Shown here piece after piece: positions 1 through 5,197 of a stretch of 8,738 bases of DNA; the first letter of the stretch is position 1; each line of letters opens with the position of its first letter. Made by a program: the position numbers and the translations under genes. Origin of the DNA: Campylobacteraceae bacterium (GTDB taxonomy: Bacteria > Campylobacterota > Campylobacteria > Campylobacterales > Sulfurovaceae); assembly GCA_027002665.1 (NCBI GenBank), contig JALWZK010000023.1, positions 1 to 8,738 of the forward strand, read 5' to 3'. Below the pieces are notes generated by a model. It made no database searches. It worked only from the letters and a program-made list of their open reading frames with translations, and was not told the DNA's origin.

Positions 1-40
1 AAAAAAAAAGATAGAATTTCATATTTATTACCAAATTACA

Positions 41-61
41 TGTTATTATTTTTAATAAAAT
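41..61 (+). promoter_or_regulatory. Possible promoter for the 35-codon small ORF
   Basis: TGT followed by TATTAT (44-49) is an extended -10-like element in very AT-rich DNA. A second candidate, TAAAAT, lies at 56-61. Either would give a short 5' leader holding the AGGA ribosome binding site at 71-74. In DNA this AT-rich such hexamers occur by chance, so this is only a candidate. Confidence 0.3.
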
Positions 62-82
62 TTTAAATAAAGGATTTAAATT

Positions 83-190
83 ATGAGAATGTTATCTTCT
101 CTATTAGTAGTTATACTTTTACAGTCATCATCACAATTTGCATATAAGACTCGTCGTTATATACAGAGAAATATGCTTGAGTTCTTTTAA
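83..190 (+). CDS. Small putative exported basic peptide, 35 aa
   Basis: I do not recognise this peptide. An ATG at 83 is preceded by AGGA (71-74) at a good 8-nt spacing and opens 35 codons ending in TAA. The N-terminus has an Arg followed by a hydrophobic run (LLVVILL, residues 7-13), then a polar SSSQFA stretch that could be a signal-peptidase site after Ala20. That would release a short basic tail, YKTRRYIQRNMLEFF, with four Lys/Arg. It could equally stay as a single-pass membrane peptide. The ORF is short enough to be chance; the ribosome binding site and signal-like composition are the arguments for it. Possible roles include a small membrane protein, a toxin-like peptide, a leader peptide or the remnant of a secreted protein gene. 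It lies 94 bp upstream of the regulator-like gene, which seems to have its own promoter. Confidence 0.42.
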   Translation: MRMLSSLLVVILLQSSSQFAYKTRRYIQRNMLEFF

Positions 191-196
191 TTAATA

Positions 197-213
197 TGGG
201 TATCTATTACCCA
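197..213. repeat. Inverted repeat TGGGTA-N5-TACCCA
   Basis: Perfect 6-bp arms flank TCTAT, 6 bp after the stop of the small ORF. It could be a weak hairpin ending the small transcript, but no T-run follows it on the plus strand. It could also be a protein-binding dyad. The G/C triplets stand out in otherwise A/T-only intergenic DNA. Confidence 0.4.
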
Positions 214-242
214 ATAATTGTAAAAAAATATAAATTATCTTC

Positions 243-262
243 ACTTTTATAGCTATAAAAGT
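243..262. promoter_or_regulatory. Perfect 20-bp palindrome, candidate operator
   Basis: ACTTTTATAG is followed directly by its exact reverse complement CTATAAAAGT. The dyad is centred 20-25 bp upstream of the TATAAT box at 272-277 and so covers the expected -35 region of the downstream gene. A dimeric repressor bound here would block RNA polymerase. The downstream gene itself encodes a Fis-type helix-turn-helix protein, a class that binds palindromes as dimers, so autoregulation is a reasonable guess but not shown. I found no second full copy in the window. Confidence 0.5.
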
Positions 263-271
263 AAAATATAT

Positions 272-277
272 TATAAT
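272..277 (+). promoter_or_regulatory. -10 box (TATAAT) of the regulator-like gene
   Basis: This is a consensus TATAAT with AT-rich upstream DNA and no obvious -35, as is common in Campylobacterota. Transcription would be expected to start about 7 nt downstream, at or next to the ATG at 285, giving a leaderless mRNA. An in-frame ATG at 276 lies inside this box and cannot be the start if this promoter is used. Confidence 0.55.
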
Positions 278-284
278 GTGTTTG

Positions 285-1025
285 ATGAAACCTATTCAAT
301 TTTTAAGTAATTCTGCTCAGATAGATAATATTATAAAGGGTTTAACGCTAAGTAAGTCACTTTTTGTATCAGCCATCTTAATAGGAGAGAGACATACCGG
401 AAAAAAGACTCTAATTAAGAGCCTATTTCCAAACCAGAAATTTATTGATGGTAAAGATTTTGATACATTAAGTAGAGTCTTAGAGGAGTCGGAAGAGGTT
501 ATTATATATAACTTTGAAGCAATTAGCAATATAGATGCTCTAAATTTTGAAAGTAAGAGAGTTATTGCCATTGCAGATATAGTTAAGCCTACTCCTGCGA
601 TAGAGAGAAAATTTGCATTTATATATAAAATGCCTTCACTCAAAGATAGAGGTGAAGATGATATTGAGATGCTTATAGACTATTTTATCAAAGATATTAA
701 AAAGAATCTAATGATAGATAACTCAGTAACTTTAAGTAGTAGAGATGTGGATTTGAATGAAAATATAAAGTCTCTAAAATCATCTATATATAGGAAGTTA
801 ATATTGAATAGTCTAACACGAGATGATATTGAGAATATCCTATTTGAATATCTATATAAGAGTATAAATGGGAATAATGCTTACAGGGAGAATCTATCAC
901 TTTTTGAGAAGCCATTAATTAAAGCCGGTCTAAAAAAATTTAAATCTCAATTAAGATTGTCGTCTGTGCTTGGTATAAATAGAAGCACTCTAAGGAAAAA
1001 GATATATGAGTATTCCATTAACTGA
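285..1025 (+). CDS. Degenerate sigma-54-activator-like ATPase with Fis-type helix-turn-helix
   Basis: The 246-aa protein reads as a shortened NtrC-type activator. A Walker A-like GERHTGKKT is at residues 34-42 (family GESGTGKE). A Walker B-like VIIYNFEAI is at 72-80 (family LFLDEI), with the catalytic acidic pair altered. PSLKDRGEDDIEML at 117-130 matches the family's PPLRERxEDI segment. A Fis-type HTH at about 210-246 ends in GINRSTLRKKI, close to the GINRxTLRKKL consensus. Only about 30 residues separate Walker A and Walker B, half the usual spacing, and no GAFTGA sigma-54 contact loop is visible. No receiver domain is present. It should therefore bind DNA but is unlikely to activate sigma-54 polymerase in the normal way. 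I chose ATG 285 because the in-frame ATG 276 sits in the -10 box. The 3' end overlaps the next gene by 20 bp, suggesting a shared operon and job. Confidence 0.7.
   Translation: MKPIQFLSNSAQIDNIIKGLTLSKSLFVSAILIGERHTGKKTLIKSLFPNQKFIDGKDFDTLSRVLEESEEVIIYNFEAISNIDALNFESKRVIAIADIVKPTPAIERKFAFIYKMPSLKDRGEDDIEMLIDYFIKDIKKNLMIDNSVTLSSRDVDLNENIKSLKSSIYRKLILNSLTRDDIENILFEYLYKSINGNNAYRENLSLFEKPLIKAGLKKFKSQLRLSSVLGINRSTLRKKIYEYSIN
992..996 (+). promoter_or_regulatory. Ribosome binding site AAGGA for the PAS protein
   Basis: AAGGA lies 9 nt before the ATG at 1006, inside the coding region of the upstream gene. It fixes the start despite the 20-bp overlap and argues for co-translation of the pair. Confidence 0.6.
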
Positions 1026-1707
1026 TTTTAAATTTTTTATAGAATATGATGCAAATCCATTTGTTCTATTTAACTCAAAAGGCAAGATAGTCTATCTAAA
1101 CTATAGTGCAGAGATGTTAATGGGTTCTTGCACTCCAAAGGAGCTTTTTGATATTGCCCTATATTATGCACCTAAGAGTTTTGGATATAAAAAGACACTT
1201 ATCGATTTATCCTTTGGATATTTTGAATTTTATGCTATAAATGTATCCTACTCTAATGAGGAGGAGATAGCTATACATCTATATAATAAACCTATGGTAA
1301 AGATTAATAGAACTATAAATTTAGAAGGCTACTCCTTAACCGATATTAATCTACTTTTTGAGGCAAATATAGAGCTTTTTAAGATGCAATATTCGGGTGA
1401 ATTGAAATTAGTAACAGACTATGAGCTACCCAAACTATATATTCATCAAAATAACTTCTCGTTTTTAATTCGTAAAATTTTTGAACAGATGAAAAATTCG
1501 CCTATAATTGAGATTAAGATAATTATTAAAATTGGGGAGCTAATTGTTGTTAATAAAAAGAGGTATCCCATAATACTATTCAATTTTATATGTAAAAATA
1601 GAGATAAGAGCAGAGATAAAGATATATATAATATTGCCACAGAAAACTATATAAATGCTCATTTTAAAGAAAATATGGTATCTTTAGAGATACCAGCTAT
1701 TAAATAG
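1006..1707 (+). CDS. PAS-domain protein with degenerate histidine-kinase-like C-terminus
   Basis: The protein has 233 aa. Residues about 8-95 look like a PAS sensor fold: the segment ANPFVLFNSKGKIVYLNYSA is typical of a PAS start (inner ligand pocket, then NxxAE-like helix). Residues about 116-164, beginning LLFEANIELFKMQYSGELKL and running through LPKLYIHQNNFSFLIRKIFEQM, follow the pattern that leads into the N-box of histidine-kinase ATPase domains. The N-box asparagine is not evident, there is no G1/G2 glycine motif, and no DHp helix with a phospho-accepting His precedes it. So this is probably a non-catalytic sensor that evolved from a kinase. There is no signal peptide or membrane segment, so it is likely cytoplasmic. 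Its overlap with the degenerate activator gene suggests the two proteins act together, for example by direct binding. The PAS call is reasonable; the kinase ancestry is weaker. Confidence 0.6.
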   Translation: MSIPLTDFKFFIEYDANPFVLFNSKGKIVYLNYSAEMLMGSCTPKELFDIALYYAPKSFGYKKTLIDLSFGYFEFYAINVSYSNEEEIAIHLYNKPMVKINRTINLEGYSLTDINLLFEANIELFKMQYSGELKLVTDYELPKLYIHQNNFSFLIRKIFEQMKNSPIIEIKIIIKIGELIVVNKKRYPIILFNFICKNRDKSRDKDIYNIATENYINAHFKENMVSLEIPAIK

Positions 1708-1742
1708 TGCTATTTTTATATATTAATTTGTAATATTTTTTG

Positions 1743-1748
1743 TATAAT
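1743..1748 (+). promoter_or_regulatory. -10 box (TATAAT) of recG
   Basis: TATAAT follows a T-rich run (1735-1741) in the 47-bp gap after the PAS gene, the usual Campylobacterota vegetative promoter look. Transcription would start at or within a nucleotide or two of the ATG at 1755, giving a leaderless recG message. The in-frame TTG at 1740 is upstream of this box. Confidence 0.55.
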
Positions 1749-1754
1749 AATAGA

Positions 1755-3548
1755 ATGCAAGAGGCGAAAGAATTATTTAAAAAATTAAAAATTGTATCAC
1801 TATTGGATTTAGCTCTTATCACTCCATCGGGATATAGTAATAATACTCTATCTAAGGAGCTAATAGTAGGAGAGGTTCAAACATTTAAAGCAGAGGTGAT
1901 TAATGTAAATGTAAATCTTAATGGTGGGAGAATGCATGTCGTTTTCAATCTGTCGGAGCTTAATATAGAGTTAAAATCGATATTTTTTAAAGTTACTCCC
2001 TACCACTATGATAAATTTAAAATAGGAACCCACCACTATATTCAAGGTAAGATTATCTCCTTTAGAGGTGAAATTCAGATGATACAACCTAGGTCCATTC
2101 AAAATGTAGGCGGGATTATTCCCAAATACTCCACAGCTATTCCAAACCATCAGATAAGAGAGTTAATTAGAACCTACATTACGAAGAAAAACTTATATAG
2201 TGAAGGTTTAAATAGATATGAGGTCTCTCTATTAATGAAACTCCATTATCCCAAAACTTTAGAGGATATTGAATCCTTAGATACAGATATTTTAAAATTT
2301 ATAGAGGCATTTAATCATATTAAAAAACTTAGAGGTAAAAAGATTCACTTTCCGGCATTGGAGTCTCTAAATGGAAATGTAGAGGAGTTTATTTCCAACC
2401 TACCATTTAAACTAACGAGAGACCAAGAGAGGGTGATTAGTGAGATAGAGAGGGATTTAAAAAATAGAGATAGAGCTGTTAAACGGATTGTTATTGGAGA
2501 TGTCGGCTCTGGTAAAACTATAATAATATTAGCAAGTGCAGTTATGGCATATCCCCACAAATCTATTTTAATGGCTCCAACTTCACTTCTTGCTCTACAG
2601 ATATATGAAGAGGCTACAAAATTTTTACCAAAATATATGAAAATAGCTTTAATTAAACAGCGAGATAGCAAAGGTGACTATTTAAGTGCCGATTTTATTA
2701 TTGGAACCCACGCTCTATTATATAAAGATGATATGCCAACAGCCCCATTAATTATGGTAGATGAGCAACATAGATTTGGAACAAAACAGAGAGTTAAACT
2801 GGAGCAGATTGTAGCACAGGGGAAGCGTAAACCCCATTTTTTACAATTTTCGGCAACTCCTATCCCACGAACACAAGCGATGATGGAGAGTGAACTTATC
2901 GATATGAGTCTAATTACAACAACTCCATTTAAGAAAGATATTACAACAGAGGTTATAGATAGGAGTGACTTTAATAGACTATTAAAGGAGATAGAGGCTC
3001 AAATATCAAAAAATAATCAAGTTCTAATTGTATATCCACTTGTCGAAGAGAGTTGTGCCATTGCCTATCAATCTATTGATGAGGGGAGAGGATTTTGGGA
3101 GAGGAGATTTAAAAATGTATTTGTAACTCATGGAAAAGATAAGCGAAAAGAGGAGATTTTAATTGAATTTAGAGAAAAGGGGGATATTCTATTGGCAACT
3201 ACAGTTGTAGAGGTTGGAATATCTCTCCCCAGACTTACTCTAATTGTAATTGTGGGTGCGGAGAGGTTAGGCTTAGCTACACTCCATCAGTTGAGAGGGA
3301 GAGTAGGACGCTTAGGTCTTAAGAGTTGGTGTTATCTATTTACCAATGATAAATCAAACAAGAGACTACAATCTTTTTGTAAAACTCTCAGTGGATTTGA
3401 GATAGCAAAATTGGATTTAAAATTTAGAAAGAGTGGAGATATTTTAGATGGAACGATACAGAGTGGATTGCAATTTAAATGGTTGGACCTTGCTGAAGAT
3501 GAAGATATTGTAAAGATGGCTAAGGAGAGGTTAAATAATTTATCATGA
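1755..3548 (+). CDS. recG: ATP-dependent DNA helicase RecG
   Basis: RecG is a superfamily 2 helicase/translocase that remodels stalled replication forks and Holliday junctions in the cytoplasm. The N-terminal part (about 40-120) is the OB-fold wedge region. Helicase motifs follow in order, numbered from the ATG: motif I GDVGSGKT at 248-255, motif Ia MAPTSLLALQ, motif II DEQHRFG from 336, motif III SATPIPRT at 366-373, motif V ATTVVEVGISLP, and motif VI QLRGRVGR at 512-519. These are RecG/Mfd-type signatures, and the OB-fold wedge N-terminus with no RNA-polymerase-binding region excludes Mfd. At 597 aa it is about 100 residues shorter than E. coli RecG, as in Campylobacterota relatives. ATG 1755 is preferred over an in-frame TTG at 1740, which precedes the -10 box. 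No ribosome binding site is seen. The stop overlaps the next start as ATGA. Confidence 0.96.
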   Translation: MQEAKELFKKLKIVSLLDLALITPSGYSNNTLSKELIVGEVQTFKAEVINVNVNLNGGRMHVVFNLSELNIELKSIFFKVTPYHYDKFKIGTHHYIQGKIISFRGEIQMIQPRSIQNVGGIIPKYSTAIPNHQIRELIRTYITKKNLYSEGLNRYEVSLLMKLHYPKTLEDIESLDTDILKFIEAFNHIKKLRGKKIHFPALESLNGNVEEFISNLPFKLTRDQERVISEIERDLKNRDRAVKRIVIGDVGSGKTIIILASAVMAYPHKSILMAPTSLLALQIYEEATKFLPKYMKIALIKQRDSKGDYLSADFIIGTHALLYKDDMPTAPLIMVDEQHRFGTKQRVKLEQIVAQGKRKPHFLQFSATPIPRTQAMMESELIDMSLITTTPFKKDITTEVIDRSDFNRLLKEIEAQISKNNQVLIVYPLVEESCAIAYQSIDEGRGFWERRFKNVFVTHGKDKRKEEILIEFREKGDILLATTVVEVGISLPRLTLIVIVGAERLGLATLHQLRGRVGRLGLKSWCYLFTNDKSNKRLQSFCKTLSGFEIAKLDLKFRKSGDILDGTIQSGLQFKWLDLAEDEDIVKMAKERLNNLS

Positions 3549-4552
3549 AAAATTTAATATTAATAATACTATTTACAGCTACTCTATACTCTACTATATA
3601 TGAAAATGGTAATGGTAAAGGTGGGACTAAGTGGGAGATATATAACAGGTCTCCACTCTCAATGGTTAAATATATATATGATAGAGATAGAAAGAGTAGA
3701 GTGGTTCTATTGAAAGGGAAGGATATAAAGAGTGGATATATGCTACCTATGGAGCGAGACTCCAAAAAGTGGTGTAAGAGTAGAGGTAAATCCCTAAAAT
3801 GGAGCATAAAAACCAATTATGATTTTGTTATCTTAGTGAGTCTGCAGACAACCAAAGGGCATAGATATATTATATATACTCCAAGTAGTGATAGTATAGG
3901 TGCTGGATATTACGGATTGGGTAGAGAGGCTATAGATGGAAAGTGGCATAATTTTAAGCGAGACCTCGATTTAGATTTAAAGAGATATGAGCCGGATAAT
4001 AATATTATAGCAGTTGATACATTTTTTATTAGAGGTAGAGAGATTAGAGTTGATGATATAGAGATAGAGAGTATTAAAGATATTAAAAAGAAAAAGATTG
4101 CTATTAAAAAACCTAAAGAGTGTAATATCTATATTCCAATGGAAGATGATACAAACAGCATATTAGATGAGTATGATACTGTCCCACCGGTAATTAAATT
4201 AAATGGTCCATCTACTGTTACTGTCAAATTGGGTGGAGTATATAGAGAGCAGGGAGCAGTAGCCATTGATAATGTTGATGGTAAATTAGATGTAGATATA
4301 TCAGGTGATATCGATACAAATAGAGTAGGAACATATACACTATTCTACTTGACAAGAGATAAGACAGGTAATACCTCTATGACAACTCGCATGGTTAGAG
4401 TGATAGGAGTGCCACCTCCAAAACATATCAAGAGAAAGCACCATATAAAAATGAGAATAAAGCAAAAAAAAATAGAGGAGAATTTAGATCTGGAGAAGGA
4501 TATTCCCATAGAGGATAATGCTCTACAGGAGTATGGAATTGTAGATGATTAA
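3545..4552 (+). CDS. Secreted DUF5011/Ig-like domain protein
   Basis: The 335-aa protein begins with a Sec-type signal: MKNLILIILFTATLYS, with cleavage probable after residue 16; there is no lipobox Cys. Residues about 29-175 form an unassigned region rich in alternating hydrophobic strands. It includes KWHNFKRDLDLDL at 133-145 and a VDDIEIE end at 169-175, a pattern I associate with carbohydrate-binding-like beta-sandwich modules. Residues 211-288 match a DUF5011 Ig-like surface domain, from DTVPPVIKLNG through AIDNVDGKLDV to VGTYTLFYLTRDKTGN. The last 45 residues are charged and rich in Lys and His. It is probably periplasmic or cell-surface, in binding or adhesion, with no enzyme motif seen. 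The ATG lies in an ATGA overlap with the recG stop, and AAGGAG at 3522-3527 is 17 nt away, so translation is probably coupled. An A9 run at 4464-4472 is near the 3' end. Confidence 0.78.
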   Translation: MKNLILIILFTATLYSTIYENGNGKGGTKWEIYNRSPLSMVKYIYDRDRKSRVVLLKGKDIKSGYMLPMERDSKKWCKSRGKSLKWSIKTNYDFVILVSLQTTKGHRYIIYTPSSDSIGAGYYGLGREAIDGKWHNFKRDLDLDLKRYEPDNNIIAVDTFFIRGREIRVDDIEIESIKDIKKKKIAIKKPKECNIYIPMEDDTNSILDEYDTVPPVIKLNGPSTVTVKLGGVYREQGAVAIDNVDGKLDVDISGDIDTNRVGTYTLFYLTRDKTGNTSMTTRMVRVIGVPPPKHIKRKHHIKMRIKQKKIEENLDLEKDIPIEDNALQEYGIVDD

Positions 4553-4560
4553 AATTCAAT

Positions 4561-4566
4561 AAGGAG
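4561..4566 (+). promoter_or_regulatory. Strong ribosome binding site AAGGAG for the thioredoxin gene
   Basis: AAGGAG is placed 6 nt before the ATG at 4573, within a 20-bp gap after the secreted-protein gene. It is the best Shine-Dalgarno in the window and suggests efficient translation from the recG operon transcript. Confidence 0.75.
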
Positions 4567-4572
4567 ATATAC

Positions 4573-4893
4573 ATGAGCTTAGATGAGTTAAAAGAGATAA
4601 TACGAAATGAGATTGGAGTTTTACTCTACTTTTCAGGAGAGAATTGCAATGTCTGCCACGCCTTAAGACCAAAATTTAAAGAGCTGTTTGATAAAAGTTT
4701 TCCTTTAATAAGACAGATATATATAGATGCAGAGAAAAATCCTCTAATCGCTGCTCACTTTAGAGTCTTTTCAGTGCCGACTATATTAGTCTTTTTAGAT
4801 GGGAGAGAGTTTATTAGAGAGGGGAGAGCCGTTAGCCTATATCAATTCAAAGATAAACTGTTAAGACCATATAATATTATTCAAAACTCTTAA
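4573..4893 (+). CDS. Thioredoxin family protein (CNVC active site)
   Basis: This 106-aa single-domain protein is of typical thioredoxin length. The strand VLLYFSGENC leads into the redox motif C25-N-V-C28, replacing the usual CGPC. The segment RVFSVPTILVFLDG carries the cis-proline at P69. DAEKNP at 52-57 matches the family's D-x-(D/E)-x-x-P strand-loop. There is no signal peptide, so it is a cytoplasmic thiol-disulfide oxidoreductase; the non-CGPC motif suggests a specialised partner or redox potential. It could supply electrons to the arsenate reductase encoded downstream in the window, but that is inference. It is last in the recG-led operon, and its final 17 bp overlap the end of yidD on the other strand, with no terminator hairpin between them. 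Confidence 0.88.
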   Translation: MSLDELKEIIRNEIGVLLYFSGENCNVCHALRPKFKELFDKSFPLIRQIYIDAEKNPLIAAHFRVFSVPTILVFLDGREFIREGRAVSLYQFKDKLLRPYNIIQNS

Positions 4894-5197
4894 TAATAAA
4901 ATATCTATCTTTCCCATTTGGCACAAACCAATATTTAACCTTAATAGATTTATGGTTGGAGAGTTTCATAAGATTTACTCTCTTACACTCTATTAGAGGA
5001 TAATCTATTCCACCTTTAAAGAGTTGATTACATCTAAGAATCCTTAAAATTGTAGATATTAGAGCTTTATGTAGAGAGTTAAACTTAAATTGCCATTTGG
5101 CATACTCTGAACAGGTAGGATAATATCTACAGTTTGCAGGTGTCATTACAGATAGATACTGATAGGCTTTAATTAGAGATTTAAAAATTTTTTTCAT
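4877..5197 (-). CDS. yidD: Membrane protein insertion efficiency factor YidD
   Basis: YidD is a small inner-membrane-associated protein that assists the YidC insertase. The family signature is clear: CRYYPTCSEYA at 23-33, then LRILRCNQLFKGGIDYP at 51-67, with the conserved cysteines C23, C29 and C56 and the GG-D-P turn. The N-terminus, with KK, F and aliphatic residues, fits the amphipathic membrane-binding helix. Residues 72-106 form a basic C-terminal extension beyond the usual domain end. In many bacteria the gene sits in the rpmH-rnpA-yidD-yidC cluster; here it follows uup, the two joined by an ATGA overlap (5194-5197), so translation is likely coupled. An A7 run covers codons 2-4. The gene ends inside the 3' end of the thioredoxin gene on the opposite strand. 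Confidence 0.9.
   Translation of the reverse strand: MKKIFKSLIKAYQYLSVMTPANCRYYPTCSEYAKWQFKFNSLHKALISTILRILRCNQLFKGGIDYPLIECKRVNLMKLSNHKSIKVKYWFVPNGKDRYFIIKSFE

Noticed and set aside
197..213. The TGGGTA/TACCCA hairpin as a rho-independent terminator.
   Set aside because: The stem is only 6 bp and no T-run follows on the plus strand; listed as an inverted repeat only.
276..284. In-frame ATG at 276 as start of the regulator gene.
   Set aside because: It lies within the TATAAT box, so the predicted transcript starts after it; ATG 285 is preferred.
317..643. Minus-strand open frame of 108 codons within the regulator gene, and similar ones at 1446-1640, 2345-2671 and 3520-3816.
   Set aside because: They lie opposite well-supported genes, lack ribosome binding sites or recognisable domains, and reflect the low stop frequency opposite AGA/ATA-rich coding sequence.
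1740..1754. TTG at 1740 as the recG start.
   Set aside because: It precedes the -10 box and has no ribosome binding site; ATG 1755 gives a normal RecG N-terminus.
3590..4110. Dense repetition of AGAGATA/GATATAGA-like words suggesting a tandem repeat.
   Set aside because: The words come from frequent Arg-AGA, Ile-ATA, Asp-GAT and Glu-GAG codons; there is no fixed period or repeat unit.
4561..4575. The thioredoxin ribosome binding site AAGGAGATATACAT matches the phage T7 gene 10 / pET vector site.
   Set aside because: The match stops before the vector's NdeI ATG context. The flanks are continuous native coding DNA with the same AT-rich codon use, and no other vector sequence is present, so this is coincidence.
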